DNA of 64,000 nucleotides from Paraburkholderia heleia NBRC 101817 (GCF_000739775.1 NZ_BBJH01000004.1:1-64000); one strand, 5' to 3'; positions 17,375 to 26,390 are shown, counted from the first letter of the stretch. Numbers and translations are program-made. Notes: a model not told the origin generated them from the letters alone.

Positions 17375-17391
17375 CCACCAAAAATACCACC
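17375..17391. repeat. Right copy of 17-bp island-end repeat
   Basis: CCACCAAAAATACCACC, identical to 7969-7985. Further TACCACC or GGTGGTA units flank it here (17320-17340 and 17393-17402). It lies between the integrase start and the tRNA, the expected place for arm-type sites. Confidence 0.7.
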
Positions 17392-17435
17392 CGATACCAC
17401 CGGCTGTCCACGGATCAACTCGGAACATCCAGGAA

Positions 17436-17472
17436 AGAAAAAACCCGCGAAGCCTAGTGCTGTCGCGGGTTT
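17436..17472 (-). terminator. Terminator behind tRNA-Leu
   Basis: A perfect 10-bp stem, AAACCCGCGA with TCGCGGGTTT, followed on the minus strand by a T-run. It resembles the copy at 7823-7853, so the element seems to carry a substitute tRNA end plus terminator. Confidence 0.75.
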
Positions 17473-17505
17473 CAGACCTTCTTTGGAACTTGCGGGAATA
17501 TTCTT

Positions 17506-17590
17506 TGGTGCCTCGGGCCGGAATCGAACCGGCACTCCTTTCGGAACCGGATTTTGAGTCCGGCGCGTCTACCAATTTCACCACCGAGGC
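17506..17590 (-). tRNA. tRNA-Leu(CAA)
   Basis: An 85-nt class II tRNA with acceptor stem GCCTCGG/CCGAGGC, anticodon loop CTCAAAA giving anticodon CAA, a long variable arm, the T-loop GGTTCGATTCC and an encoded CCA. It is the integration target of the neighbouring element, whose DNA starts within or directly behind its 3' end. The gene is intact and should be functional. Confidence 0.97.
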
Positions 17591-17735
17591 GTGTATCTGG
17601 GTGCGTTTGTGGTTTTGCCCATGTTTGTGCTTTTGCCCATTTTCGCACCCGAGCGCAGGCATGCAAGCGCTCGAAGTAGCCGGTGATTATGACGCAAATC
17701 GGCCGCCCAGGCAACTACGCGGCGCCGGCAAGCCG

Positions 17736-19121
17736 TCAAATCGTCCGCGAGAACCGTTCGGGCTGTTGCGCGCCAAGGTAGCGGTCAAACACCATCGCGA
17801 TATTGCGCACCAGCATGCGCCCGGCGGGCAGCACCTCGAGGCGGTCGGTGCTGCGCGCCACGAGCCCGTCGCGTTCGAACTCGCGCAGCCGGTCGAGTTC
17901 GGCCGCAAAGGTCGCCGGAAAACGAATGCCGTAGGCCGCCTCGAACTCGTCGTAACGCAGTTCGAGATTGCACATGAGTTCCGTGATGATGTCGCGGCGC
18001 AGACGATCATCGGCCGTGAGGCGCACGCCCTTCGCGGTCGCGAGCTTGCCCGCGCCGATCGCCGCGCCGTAGCCGATCAGGTCCTTCGCGTTCTGCGCGT
18101 AGACGTCGCCGACCTTGCCGATTGCCGAGGCGCCAAAGCCGATCAGGTCGCAGTCGGCGCGCGTGCTGTAACCCTGGAAATTGCGGTGCAGCGTGCGTTG
18201 CGCCTGGGCGCGTGCGAGTTCGTCGGTGGGCAGTGCGAAATGATCCATGCCGATATAGACGTAGCCCGCCTCGGTGAGCTGCTCGATCACGAGCCTCAGC
18301 AGCGCCATGCGCTCCGCGGGCGACGGCAAGGTCGCTTCGTCCATCTGACGCTGCATCTTGAACAGATGCGGCATGTGCGCGTAGCCGAACACCGAGATGC
18401 GGTCGGGCGCGAGCAGCAACATCGTCTCGAGCGTGCGGCCGAATGTTTTGACGTTCTGGTGCGGCAGGCCGTAGATCAGATCGACACTGATCGATTCGAA
18501 GCCGTTCGCGCGCGCGGCGTTCATGACATCGACGGTCAGCTCGAGCGGCTGGATGCGGTTGACCGCCTTTTGCACGACCGGATCGAAGTCCTGCACGCCC
18601 AGGCTCAGCCGGTTGAAGCCGAGCGAACGCAGATGCGCAATGGTCTGCGCCGTGGCTTCGCGCGGGTCGATCTCGATCGAGTATTCGCCGGTGTCGTCGG
18701 GCTGCAGCGCGAAGTGTTCGCGCGTGGCGGCCATGAGCGCACTCATTTCGTCCAGCGAGAGAAAGGTGGGCGTGCCGCCGCCCCAATGCAGCTGCGAAAC
18801 GGGGCGCTTCGTGTCGAAGAGCGCGGCCTGCAGCTCCACTTCGCGGATCATCTGCGCGAGATAGGGTTTCGCGCGGCCGCGGTTCTTCGTGACGACCTTG
18901 TTGCAGCCGCAATAGAAACAGACGGTGTCGCAGAACGGAATGTGGAAGTACAGCGAGAGGTCGGTTTCGCTCGCGCCCGGATCGGCCGCCGCGCGGCGGT
19001 AGTCGGCGGGATCGAAGTCGTCGCGGAACTGCAGGGCTGTGGGGTAGGACGTGTAGCGCGGGCCGTTGGCGCCGTATTTGGCAAGCAGGTCGGGGCGAAA
19101 GAGCAGGTCGGCGTCGCTCAT
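17736..19121 (-). CDS. hemN: Oxygen-independent coproporphyrinogen III oxidase
   Basis: A 461-residue radical SAM enzyme that decarboxylates coproporphyrinogen III to protoporphyrinogen IX without oxygen in heme synthesis. The [4Fe-4S] ligands are in CDTVCFYCGC (C-x3-C-x2-C), preceded by YTSYPTALQF and LSLYFHIPFC as in true HemN. GGGTPTFLS is the glycine-rich SAM motif. The C-terminal HemN domain is present and full length. No FNR-type box was obvious upstream. Confidence 0.95.
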   Translation of the reverse strand: MSDADLLFRPDLLAKYGANGPRYTSYPTALQFRDDFDPADYRRAAADPGASETDLSLYFHIPFCDTVCFYCGCNKVVTKNRGRAKPYLAQMIREVELQAALFDTKRPVSQLHWGGGTPTFLSLDEMSALMAATREHFALQPDDTGEYSIEIDPREATAQTIAHLRSLGFNRLSLGVQDFDPVVQKAVNRIQPLELTVDVMNAARANGFESISVDLIYGLPHQNVKTFGRTLETMLLLAPDRISVFGYAHMPHLFKMQRQMDEATLPSPAERMALLRLVIEQLTEAGYVYIGMDHFALPTDELARAQAQRTLHRNFQGYSTRADCDLIGFGASAIGKVGDVYAQNAKDLIGYGAAIGAGKLATAKGVRLTADDRLRRDIITELMCNLELRYDEFEAAYGIRFPATFAAELDRLREFERDGLVARSTDRLEVLPAGRMLVRNIAMVFDRYLGAQQPERFSRTI

Positions 19122-19341
19122 GCAAAGCTCACTGGGAAGGGCGGCGCACGGGTGGGCAGCGTCCGGCGCCGCGGAAAGCCGCGCACAGGTGGCCTGTCCC
19201 TTGTCCTACAGCGCCAGATGGACAAAGTGTACGAGCGTGTAGGAAGAAGCGATTGTGTAAAAAGGTCGCACGCGAGCGATGGCACAATGCCGTCTGGTCC
19301 GCCGCCGCGGACACGATTTGTCAGCGTTCCAGGAAGCCGAA

Positions 19342-19659
19342 GTGAGTACCATTTTCCCCGCCGATGCCTCAGGGCACGCCTGCCGACCCGGCTGCGGCGC
19401 GTGCTGCATCGCGCCGTCCATTACGAGCCCGATTCCCGGCATGCCTCAAGGCAAGCCGGCCGGCGTGCGTTGTGTTCAACTCGGCGAGGATCTGCGCTGC
19501 TCGATCTTCGGCTCGCCGTTGCGGCCGGCGTGCTGCTCGGGGCTGCAGCCGCAGCCCGAGATGTGCGGCGAGTCGCGCGACGAGGCCATTGTCTGGCTGA
19601 CGCGTCTCGAGGCGCAAACCCGGCCGCAAACCCGGCCACGGGCGCCAGCCGCGCGCTGA
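19342..19659 (+). CDS. YkgJ-like cysteine-cluster protein
   Basis: A 105-residue protein with a CRPGCGACC block near the N-terminus, then CVQL, CSIF, CCSGL and MCGES, a cysteine pattern of the YkgJ zinc- or iron-binding family. I chose GTG at 19342 because AGGA lies at good distance and homologues start close to the first cysteines; the frame is open to 19279. The biochemical role is unknown. Confidence 0.75.
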   Translation: MSTIFPADASGHACRPGCGACCIAPSITSPIPGMPQGKPAGVRCVQLGEDLRCSIFGSPLRPACCSGLQPQPEMCGESRDEAIVWLTRLEAQTRPQTRPRAPAAR

Positions 19660-19739
19660 ACCCGGCGCAAACTGCGTCGGCGAGCCGCCATGCGCCAGAA
19701 TGACGGCGCGCCAATCCCGGCCCAACAAGGAGATTTCGC

Positions 19740-20327
19740 ATGGCCCACACCGCAACGCGCGTTTCCCGGCGCGCCTTCCTGTTCTCAGCCTGCGCTGCGG
19801 CGGGTACGGCGATGTCGCTCGGCGCGTGTGCGACGGGGATCTTCCCGTTCATTCCCGATCACTACACGTTTTCGCAGCAGCAGGTGCAGGATGCAGTGCA
19901 GCGCAAGTTTCCCTATCGCCGCTCGATGCAGCAGATTTTCGACGTCTCGCTCGCGAACCCGGTCGTAACGCTGCAGCCCGATCGCAACCGCGTGGCGGTG
20001 CGGCTCGACGCGCACCTCGAAAGCCCGTTGATGCAGCAGCCCGTGAGCGGCGCGTTCACGGTGTCGAGCGAACTTGCTTACGACAGCGGGAGCCGCTCCG
20101 TGGTGCTGCGCTCGCCTTCGGTCGATGGCGTCGACATGGCGGGCAATGCCGCCGCCTACGCGCCGCAGGTGAGCGCGGTCGCCGCGCTCGTCGCCACCCA
20201 GCTGCTCAACAATTACCCCGTCTACACGTTCAAGCCCGACCAGCTCCAATTTGCCGGCGTCAACTACGAACCCGGTACAATCACCATCCTTACAAACGGC
20301 ATACGCGTGCAGATCGTCGAGAAGTAA
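19740..20327 (+). CDS. DUF1439-family lipoprotein
   Basis: A 195-residue secreted protein. The signal peptide RVSRRAFLFSACAAAGTAMSLGAC has a twin-arginine and ends in a lipobox (LGAC, Cys30), so it is probably a lipoprotein. The mature part (YTFSQQQVQDAVQRKFPYRR...) fits DUF1439, a beta-rich periplasmic domain of unknown function. It lies 88 bases before uppP on the same strand. Confidence 0.8.
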   Translation: MAHTATRVSRRAFLFSACAAAGTAMSLGACATGIFPFIPDHYTFSQQQVQDAVQRKFPYRRSMQQIFDVSLANPVVTLQPDRNRVAVRLDAHLESPLMQQPVSGAFTVSSELAYDSGSRSVVLRSPSVDGVDMAGNAAAYAPQVSAVAALVATQLLNNYPVYTFKPDQLQFAGVNYEPGTITILTNGIRVQIVEK

Positions 20328-20414
20328 GTCGGCGAAACCCGGCGCACGTGGCCGTCGCCGGTCGCGCGGCGCGGTACGCGCTGTACTGGCGCTCAAAGAA
20401 GAGGGAAAAAAGGG

Positions 20415-21269
20415 ATGGACTGGATTTTGACCTGCAAGGCCTTGATTCTCGGTATCGTCGAAGGGTTGACGGAATTTCTGCCTGTTTCGAGTACGGGGCA
20501 TCTGATCGTCGCCGGCAGCCTGCTCAATTTCGACGGCGAGTATGCAAAGACCTTCTACGTGGTGATCCAGTTCGGCGCGATTCTCGCCGTGTGCTGGGAG
20601 TTCCGGCGCAAGATTGGCCAGGTGGTCGTAGGGTTGCCCGCGCGGCGCGATGCGCGGCGTTTTACGCTCAACGTGATCGTTGCCACCGTTCCGGCCGTCG
20701 TGCTCGGTCTGATGTTCGAGAAGGCGATCAAGTCGGTGCTCTTCGCGCCGGTGCCGGTGGCGTTCGCGCTCGTCGTCGGCGGCCTCGTCATCCTGTGGGT
20801 CGAAAATCGCCTGCGTGGCCCAAAGGGACTGCCGGTCGCCGAGCAGCGCAGCGCGCGCGTGAACGCGATTGACGAGATCACGCCGCTCGACGCCTTCAAG
20901 GTGGGCTGCGCGCAGTGCTTCGCGCTGATTCCGGGCATGTCGCGTTCGGGCTCGACCATCATCGGCGCGATGCTGTTCGGGCTCGAGCGGCGCGTCGCGA
21001 CCGAGTTCTCGTTCTTCCTTGCGATTCCCGTGATCTTCGGCGCCACCATTTATGAGCTGTACAAGAGCTGGCACGAGCTTTCCGTGGACTGGCTCGGGCT
21101 CTTCGGTATCGGCTTCGTCGCCGCGTTCGTGAGCGCGTTCGCCTGCGTGCGCTGGCTGCTGCGCTTCGTGGCTTCGCACGATTTCATGGCCTTCGCCTGG
21201 TACCGGATCGCTTTCGGGCTTGTGGTCCTGCTGTTCGGCTATGGCGGCGGGCTAGGCTGGGACGACTAA
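20415..21269 (+). CDS. uppP: Undecaprenyl-diphosphatase
   Basis: A 284-residue integral membrane enzyme that dephosphorylates undecaprenyl diphosphate and so recycles the lipid carrier for cell-wall synthesis (UppP/BacA). Both family motifs are present: [18 protein letters not shown] near the N-terminus with the catalytic glutamates, and [10 protein letters not shown] in the middle. About eight hydrophobic segments. Ends at a strong terminator. Confidence 0.95.
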   Translation: MDWILTCKALILGIVEGLTEFLPVSSTGHLIVAGSLLNFDGEYAKTFYVVIQFGAILAVCWEFRRKIGQVVVGLPARRDARRFTLNVIVATVPAVVLGLMFEKAIKSVLFAPVPVAFALVVGGLVILWVENRLRGPKGLPVAEQRSARVNAIDEITPLDAFKVGCAQCFALIPGMSRSGSTIIGAMLFGLERRVATEFSFFLAIPVIFGATIYELYKSWHELSVDWLGLFGIGFVAAFVSAFACVRWLLRFVASHDFMAFAWYRIAFGLVVLLFGYGGGLGWDD

Positions 21270-21277
21270 AAAACGCA

Positions 21278-21307
21278 ACGGGCGCCGTGTGACATCAAGG
21301 CGCCCGT
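21278..21307. terminator. Bidirectional terminator between uppP and trmB
   Basis: A 9-bp stem, ACGGGCGCC with GGCGCCCGT, is flanked by an A-run on the left and a T-rich stretch on the right. It serves two convergent genes. Confidence 0.8.
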
Positions 21308-21328
21308 TCTTCAATAAGGTTCCCGGTT

Positions 21329-22111
21329 TCAGTCTGCGCGGCGGCGGAACACGAGATCCCACACGCCGTGACCGAGGCGCAGGCCGCGGCGCTCGAACTT
21401 CGTCACCGGGCGGTAGTCGGGGCGCGGCGCGTAGTCGGCGGCCGTATTCTCGAGCGCGGGCTGTGCGCTGAGCACTTCGAGCATCTGTTCGGCGTAGTTC
21501 TGCCAGTCGGTCGCGCAGTGCAGGTACGCGCCCGGCTTCATGCGCGAGACGAGATGCGCGACGAACTTCGGCTGGATCAGGCGGCGCTTGTGATGGCGGG
21601 CCTTGTGCCACGGATCGGGGAAGAAGATGTGCACGCCGTCGAGGCTCGCCGGCGCGATCATATGCTCGAGCACTTCGACGGCGTCGTGCTGGATGATGCG
21701 GATGTTCTCCAGATGCTGCTCGCCGATCAGCTTGAGCAGCGCGCCGACGCCAGGTTCGTGGACCTCGACGCCGAGGAAGTCGTCTTCGCGGCGCAATGCG
21801 GCGATTTCCGCCGTGCTCGCGCCCATGCCGAAACCGATCTCCAGAATGCGCGGTGCGTGCCGTTCAAACACGGCGTCCCAGTCGGCGGCTTGCGGCGCAT
21901 AGGGCACGACGAAGCGCGGCCCGAGTTCGTCGATCGCGCGGCGCTGGCCGGTCGAGACGCGGCCAGCACGCGTCACAAAGCTGCGGATGCGGCGGTGGTG
22001 CAGCGCGTCGCCGGCGGCCGCCCCGGATTGCGCGTTCGTGGCGGAGGCGGCGTCTTGTGCGTCGGACTGCGTGGCGTCGGGACGGGCGTCGTCGTTGGGA
22101 TCGTGATTCAT
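21329..22111 (-). CDS. trmB: tRNA (guanine-N7)-methyltransferase
   Basis: A 260-residue SAM-dependent enzyme that makes m7G46 in tRNAs. [16 protein letters not shown] is the SAM-binding motif, [18 protein letters not shown] is the TrmB signature, and the C-terminus [20 protein letters not shown] is typical. The first 40 residues are a polar, alanine- and aspartate-rich tail commonly seen in Burkholderia homologues. ATG at 22111 chosen; the frame extends upstream without support. Confidence 0.93.
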   Translation of the reverse strand: MNHDPNDDARPDATQSDAQDAASATNAQSGAAAGDALHHRRIRSFVTRAGRVSTGQRRAIDELGPRFVVPYAPQAADWDAVFERHAPRILEIGFGMGASTAEIAALRREDDFLGVEVHEPGVGALLKLIGEQHLENIRIIQHDAVEVLEHMIAPASLDGVHIFFPDPWHKARHHKRRLIQPKFVAHLVSRMKPGAYLHCATDWQNYAEQMLEVLSAQPALENTAADYAPRPDYRPVTKFERRGLRLGHGVWDLVFRRRAD

Positions 22112-22439
22112 CTTCGCGAGTGGGTATGAGAGCGGCGGATGTCGCGGCTGTCGATAATGGGGGCGGGCTACGCCTTCGGCTCGGTGCGAGCCATGCCGGC
22201 TACTCGGGGCGACGCGGTGCCGGAGGCTAGCCGGGCCGGCGCGGCCGGACGCCTTGTGGGCCGCTTTTGCGTTCGCCGGAATCGGTGCCGGCCTTCGGCC
22301 CGGCAGGCGGGCGCGGCGCGCTCGAAGCCTGGCGGCTCCGAAGCCGTCGCGCATTATATCAGCGCGCTCGCATGGCTCTGGGGGCCAAGGCGTGGCCGTG
22401 GCGCCTTGCTGCGCTCCCGGCCGCGCGTCGATTGGCGCC
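22112..22439. other. Intergenic, upstream of trmB
   Basis: No gene seen. A TATAAT hexamer on the minus strand (22353-22358) with a poor -35 could be the trmB promoter, leaving a leader of about 240 bases. Confidence 0.4.
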
Positions 22440-22664
22440 TCAATCGGATGAAATGACGACCCGCATGCGCGCAGGTTCGTTCAATTCGAACGCGTTCACA
22501 CGCCCGGCACGTACGTCGAACAGCAGGCGGGTGAGGTCGGCGGCCGCGGTGCGCAGACGCTCGGCTTCGGTGAGTGGGCGTTCGTCGGCGTCGGCGAGGA
22601 GGGCATTGCGCGAGCGCACGATCAGGCTGATCGCGCTCGGCCGGGACATGAAAAATTGATCCAT
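22440..22664 (-). CDS. Small orphan protein, paralogue of the gene at 7473-7694
   Basis: A 74-residue protein starting [40 protein letters not shown] corresponds to LLLDVRAGRIDEFRTSPED of its paralogue, and both end in a short beta-like V-x-I-(S/T)-D tail. There is no transmembrane segment or known motif. The ribosome site is weak. It lies about 240 bases behind the 3' end of tRNA-Gly on the same strand. Confidence 0.72.
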   Translation of the reverse strand: MDQFFMSRPSAISLIVRSRNALLADADERPLTEAERLRTAAADLTRLLFDVRAGRVNAFELNEPARMRVVISSD

Positions 22665-22906
22665 CGGAGACGGGTGCGCCAGAGGGCGCGCAGCAAGTCG
22701 TTATGCGGCAGTCGAGCGAATACATGTCGGCGGACCTGCTCGCGGCGCGTGCGGGGGGACCCGAGAAGCGCCAGAGTGCATTGTGCAACAGAGGAATTCA
22801 GGTCGTGCCCGGCGTGTGCCGGTCGGGCGGGCATGGCGTCCCGGGGTGTCCTGGCAGGGGCGTTGTTGGGAAGCCCAGGCCTCGAAGAGAGGTCGGCAAA
22901 CCGACG

Positions 22907-22981
22907 TGGAGCGGGCGATGGGAATCGAACCCACGTCATCAGCTTGGGAAGCTGAGGTAATGGCCATTATACGACGCCCGC
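22907..22981 (-). tRNA. tRNA-Gly(CCC)
   Basis: A 75-nt tRNA with acceptor stem GCGGGCG/CGCCCGC, anticodon loop TTCCCAA giving anticodon CCC, T-arm GGGTTCGATTCCC and an encoded CCA. No duplicated 3' end was found nearby, so no element is integrated here. Confidence 0.96.
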
Positions 22982-23069
22982 AGAGCGCGCTATTTTACGC
23001 GTTTTTGGCCTTCTTGCGCAATAACGCGCTCAAGCGACGCGGCGCGCCGCCGCGTGCACCGATGCGTCC

Positions 23070-23633
23070 TCAAATCCCAAACAGCGTGAGCGAAACCGCC
23101 GCACGGGTGACCACCATCAGCAGCACCTGCACGATCACGAAGAGCAGGATCGGCGAGAGGTCGAGGCCACCCAGGTTCGGCAGGATGCGGCGCAGCGGGT
23201 TGAGGAACGGCGCCGTCAGCTGGAACAGCACGGGCATCGCCGCCGAGCGCGGGTTGAGCCACGAGAGCAACGCCATCAGGATCGTCAGCCAGATCAGCAG
23301 GTTGAGCGCCCATTTCACGAGCGTCAGCACGGCGACGATGAGCAGCGTCGGCAAAAGACCCAATGGGTCCACACCCGCGATCCATACCATCAGCAGCACG
23401 TAGGCGATGGCCGCAACCAGCGCGGCGACCACGCTCGCCCAGTCGATGCCTCGCACGCCGGGAATCACGTGCCGCAGCGGCAATACCAGCCAGTTGGTGA
23501 CCTGCTGGATCGCGTGGGTCACGGGGTTGTACGGCGGCACACGCACGTACTGGAGCCAGGCGCGCAGCAGCAGCGCGGCGCCGAAAAGCGTGAAGACCGT
23601 ATTGAGCAGAAAGCGGGCGATATCGCCGAACAT
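23070..23633 (-). CDS. YggT-family membrane protein
   Basis: A 187-residue protein with two YGGT units. Each has a hydrophobic pair of helices and an N-P-hinge (YNPVTHAIQQVTNWLVLPLR and LTAPFLNPLRRILPNLGG). Family members affect cell division and osmotic stress tolerance, and the plastid homologue works in cytochrome assembly. It lies behind tRNA-Gly and is transcribed towards it. Confidence 0.9.
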   Translation of the reverse strand: MFGDIARFLLNTVFTLFGAALLLRAWLQYVRVPPYNPVTHAIQQVTNWLVLPLRHVIPGVRGIDWASVVAALVAAIAYVLLMVWIAGVDPLGLLPTLLIVAVLTLVKWALNLLIWLTILMALLSWLNPRSAAMPVLFQLTAPFLNPLRRILPNLGGLDLSPILLFVIVQVLLMVVTRAAVSLTLFGI

Positions 23634-23738
23634 CGGTGTTGTTTCCTTCTTGTGTGGGTGGCGGCGTGCCTGGCGTGTGGCGGCCGATAAAAGGTCATGC
23701 CGGGGTTCCGCTTGCCCCGTTCAACCACGCGGAGCACG

Positions 23739-24059
23739 TCAGACGGACACCTTGACCTCGCTGATCAGAATGGTGCCATTTCCGCCGTCGGTATAGTTGG
23801 GAATGTCGTCGAGGAGCGTGTCGGCATGCGGCTGAAACACCGCGTAGAACGCCTCCACCGTCTCGAACAGGAAGTGTCCGGCCGCGACGTACGGCGGTGG
23901 CGTGCCCGGCGGCCCGGCATTGATGCCGACGTCGACCGACCAGCCCCTGAGCGACTCGCCAAAGAGCTTCGCCGCGAGCGGCATGTGGTGCGTGCAGTAG
24001 TACCCGGTGTCGAAACGCCCGTTCTCGCGATAGGGATAAAGGATGCTGACCTTGATCAT
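23739..24059 (-). CDS. EthD-family protein
   Basis: A 106-residue single ferredoxin-like alpha/beta-barrel domain. ILYPYRENGRFDTGYYCTHH is the conserved EthD start, with the central HMPL and a C-terminal ILISEVKVSV strand. The family is named after a protein of ethyl tert-butyl ether degradation and probably acts as a small dimeric enzyme or chaperone; the substrate here is unknown. ATG at 24059 chosen over a 56-codon extension. Confidence 0.85.
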   Translation of the reverse strand: MIKVSILYPYRENGRFDTGYYCTHHMPLAAKLFGESLRGWSVDVGINAGPPGTPPPYVAAGHFLFETVEAFYAVFQPHADTLLDDIPNYTDGGNGTILISEVKVSV

Positions 24060-24660
24060 TGTGCGTGCTCGTCGGTGAGTCCCATGGGCGCGCTCTGCGT
24101 GCCGTTGCGATGCGCGCGCCGTCGCCACATTACCACGGCTTACGCCTCGCCAGTATCCGCGATCGATGCTGCTGCGAGCGCCCAGCGCGCGTCGGCGGCC
24201 GCGGCTTCCGGCGTGCGCGCCGCGCAAAATGGCTGCGCTCGCGGCAGGCTTCTGCGCGAACGGCTACAGTGATTCAGGCAGACCGCGCCAGCCAGGCGCC
24301 GCACCGCCCGAGTGTTGCGCGACAGCCGCGCGGCGCACGCAATGTTCGCTTTCGTACCGATCACCTGCCGACAGTGCGATTACAAATGAATGTGACGGGC
24401 GCGACGTCGCGCCGGTAGCCTGATGCGGCACGATCTCTGCTGGGGACTGGCGGCGCATTTATGCGCAGCAACTCAAACCCGGCATGGGGGAGCCGCAATG
24501 AACAGTGCGTTGCGCATATACGGCGCTCGTGAGGCTATCTCGCAACACCGCTAATTTTGTCGCGGAATCTGAGCACAATACTTTTCATCGTTTCGGTTTC
24601 GTTGTTGCAGTCGTGCAATTGGGTTTGTTCCTGTCGGTAGTCCGATTCGGGGAGTTCACC
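24060..24660. other. Intergenic stretch without a recognised gene
   Basis: Only short shadow frames are found. The last 130 bases are AT-richer and should hold the promoter of the small gene at 24661, but I see no clear hexamer pair. Confidence 0.5.
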
Positions 24661-24822
24661 ATGAGCATCTTCGCTTACCGAAAGCATCTGCGGTTTCTCA
24701 CGCCCTTTCAACGCCGCCGCTGGTGGGATCAGAAGAAGCGCCTGACGCCACGCGTGCGCATCAGCGGCGCCTATGTGCCACCGAACGTCACGCGCGAGTT
24801 CACCTACGTGAAGGTCGGATAG
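24661..24822 (+). CDS. Small basic protein of unknown function
   Basis: A 53-residue protein (MSIFAYRKHLRFLTPFQRRR at the start) that is strongly basic and aromatic, with WWDQKK in the middle. GGGGAG lies six bases before the ATG. Two strong hairpins follow, supporting a discrete transcription unit. No family is recognised. Confidence 0.55.
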   Translation: MSIFAYRKHLRFLTPFQRRRWWDQKKRLTPRVRISGAYVPPNVTREFTYVKVG

Positions 24823-25250
24823 CGCGGAGTCGGTTCAACGTGGCCGGCGGCTTGTGCGCCGCCGGCCGGTCGGATGAGATGCCCGGTCCCCTGACCGGGC
24901 ATCGTCGTTTACCCCCTCGCTGCGCGTAGCGGCGGCGATCCGAACGTCGTTCGGGGCAACCAATTTGTAATCAAACATTACCGGGAGACTTGCCTCGTGA
25001 CGCCCCGGCGCCGGTAACAATGACGGCGCCCCGGTTTTTGTAACGAATGGCGTCGCGATCAGGCGCGGCTGCGGCGATTTTTCGCGACACCCGCGCCCAC
25101 CCGGCTTGACGCGCTATTAAATGCCTCCAAAACAGGATTGCAATTCGAAACAAATGGCTACCTATGATGGCCGCTGTTTTCGATACATTGGATGCGTGGG
25201 CAGTGCCCGTTATATGCGCGTCGCCGCTGGCGGCCGCCAGGAGAAGAGAA
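24823..25250. other. Intergenic stretch with two hairpins
   Basis: The left end holds two hairpins (24842-24903). The remainder up to the secreted-protein gene has no gene and no clear promoter pair. Confidence 0.5.
24842..24903 (+). terminator. Tandem hairpins, probable terminator
   Basis: GGCCGGCGGC pairs with GCCGCCGGCC (24842-24867), and GATGCCCGGTC pairs with GACCGGGCATC (24878-24903). Both stems are perfect, but only a short T-rich stretch follows. Confidence 0.6.
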
Positions 25251-25547
25251 GTGAAAAAGACCGTATCGTTCATCGTTGCCGCCGCGCTGGGTGTGGGGTT
25301 CGTCAGCGCGGCCCAGGCGCACGTCTCGGTGGGTATCGGCATTGGCATTCCGGTGGCCCCGGCTTATCCCGTCTATGCTGCTCCGGTCTACGCACCGCCG
25401 CCCCCGCCCGTGGTCTATGCGCCGCCGCCGGTGGTGTACGCGCCCCCGCCCGTCGTCGTGGGCGGCTACGGCTATTATGGTCGTCCGTACTGGCACCATG
25501 GCTACTACGGCCGCGGTTACTACGGTCGCGGCTACTATCGTCATTGA
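25251..25547 (+). CDS. Secreted proline/tyrosine/glycine-rich low-complexity protein
   Basis: A 98-residue protein with signal peptide KKTVSFIVAAALGVGFVSAAQA. The mature part starts HVSVGIGIGIPV, continues with repeated VYAPPP units and ends in YYGRGYYGRGYYRH. Such short envelope proteins are common in Burkholderiaceae and have no assigned role. GTG at 25251 is chosen for its AGGAGA ribosome site and because the signal peptide begins there. Confidence 0.75.
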   Translation: MKKTVSFIVAAALGVGFVSAAQAHVSVGIGIGIPVAPAYPVYAAPVYAPPPPPVVYAPPPVVYAPPPVVVGGYGYYGRPYWHHGYYGRGYYGRGYYRH

Positions 25548-25715
25548 GCACGACGGGCGGTGAATGCCGCCTCTTGGCAGGTTTCACGAACGGCGCAACG
25601 CCGGCTCACGCCGCGTTGCGCTGTTTGTTTTTGACGTTCGCTTGCGCCGCCCGTACGGCGCGCTAGCTTGACGCGAGCCGGTCGGGAGGCAGGCGCACTT
25701 CGCGCCCGGCACGGA

Positions 25716-26390
25716 TCAAGACGCGCCCGCACCTTGCAGGATCAGATCGTGATAGCCGTGCACGATCACGCTGTACGAAAAGTACGCGAACAGCAATGCC
25801 GAAAGCACGTGGCAGGCGCGCAGCAGGCCGGTGCCGGCGCGTTTGCGGCCATGACTGGCCAGTGCGCAAATAAACAGGGTCCAGCCGAGTCCGCCCGCAA
25901 AAAAGCCCAGCAGAAAAAGCGAGGCCGCGCCGGCGCTCGTCGCCCCCGACTTCGCGATGAGCGCGCCGCCCACGGCCGCAAACCAGAGAATCGCACTCGG
26001 CGACGAGAGCGCGAGCAGCACGCCGCGCCCGAAACTGCGCCAGGGGTTGGGCAGTGGTGCGGCGTTATCGGCTTCGCCTTCCACGGGCGGCGCCGATGCC
26101 GGATTGAGCGCTTCGCGCGCCATCTTCCACGTGAGCATGAGCAGCAGGGCGGAGCCGCCGATCCACACAATCCAGCGCACGGCCGAAAACTGCAGCAGCG
26201 CGGCCATGCCCGCAAGCGCGAGTGCGGCATAGATGAGGTCGCCGAAACACGAGCCGAGCCCGAGCCAGAAGCCCGGGCGGAAGCCGTGCGTGAGCGTGAG
26301 CGAGATGATGGCGACGTTGACGAGACCGATGTCGAGGCAAAGCGAAAGCGACAGAAAAAAGCCGTCGGAAAGCAGGGAAACGTGCGACAT
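25716..26390 (-). CDS. LysE-family amino-acid exporter
   Basis: A 224-residue membrane protein with six hydrophobic segments. GFFLSLSLCLDIGLVNVAIISLT and SPSAILWFAAVGG are the conserved LysE/RhtB stretches. Exports amino acids or similar small metabolites; the substrate cannot be told. The polar loop APPVEGEADNAAPLPNP is at the usual cytoplasmic position. It lies behind gabD on the same strand. Confidence 0.88.
   Translation of the reverse strand: MSHVSLLSDGFFLSLSLCLDIGLVNVAIISLTLTHGFRPGFWLGLGSCFGDLIYAALALAGMAALLQFSAVRWIVWIGGSALLLMLTWKMAREALNPASAPPVEGEADNAAPLPNPWRSFGRGVLLALSSPSAILWFAAVGGALIAKSGATSAGAASLFLLGFFAGGLGWTLFICALASHGRKRAGTGLLRACHVLSALLFAYFSYSVIVHGYHDLILQGAGAS

Larger units (their letters stand above)
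7891..17524. mobile_element. Integrative element in tRNA-Leu(CAA)
   Basis: About 9.6 kb between two direct copies of the tRNA-Leu 3' end. Reading from the tRNA side the order is tyrosine recombinase, AlpA-type regulator, a 129-residue protein, DUF927 ATPase, a cargo of two gene pairs, and a ribbon-helix-helix protein at the far end. All genes are on the minus strand. A 17-bp identical direct repeat sits just inside each end (7969 and 17375). The backbone is GC-rich like the host, but 9.37-12.64 kb is visibly AT-rich. It has no recognisable relaxase or capsid gene, so it resembles a small satellite-like or mobilisable island. Confidence 0.8.

Noticed and set aside
22907..23069. A second integrated element at tRNA-Gly
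   Set aside because: The tRNA is intact, no 3'-end duplicate or integrase is near, and core genes continue on both sides.
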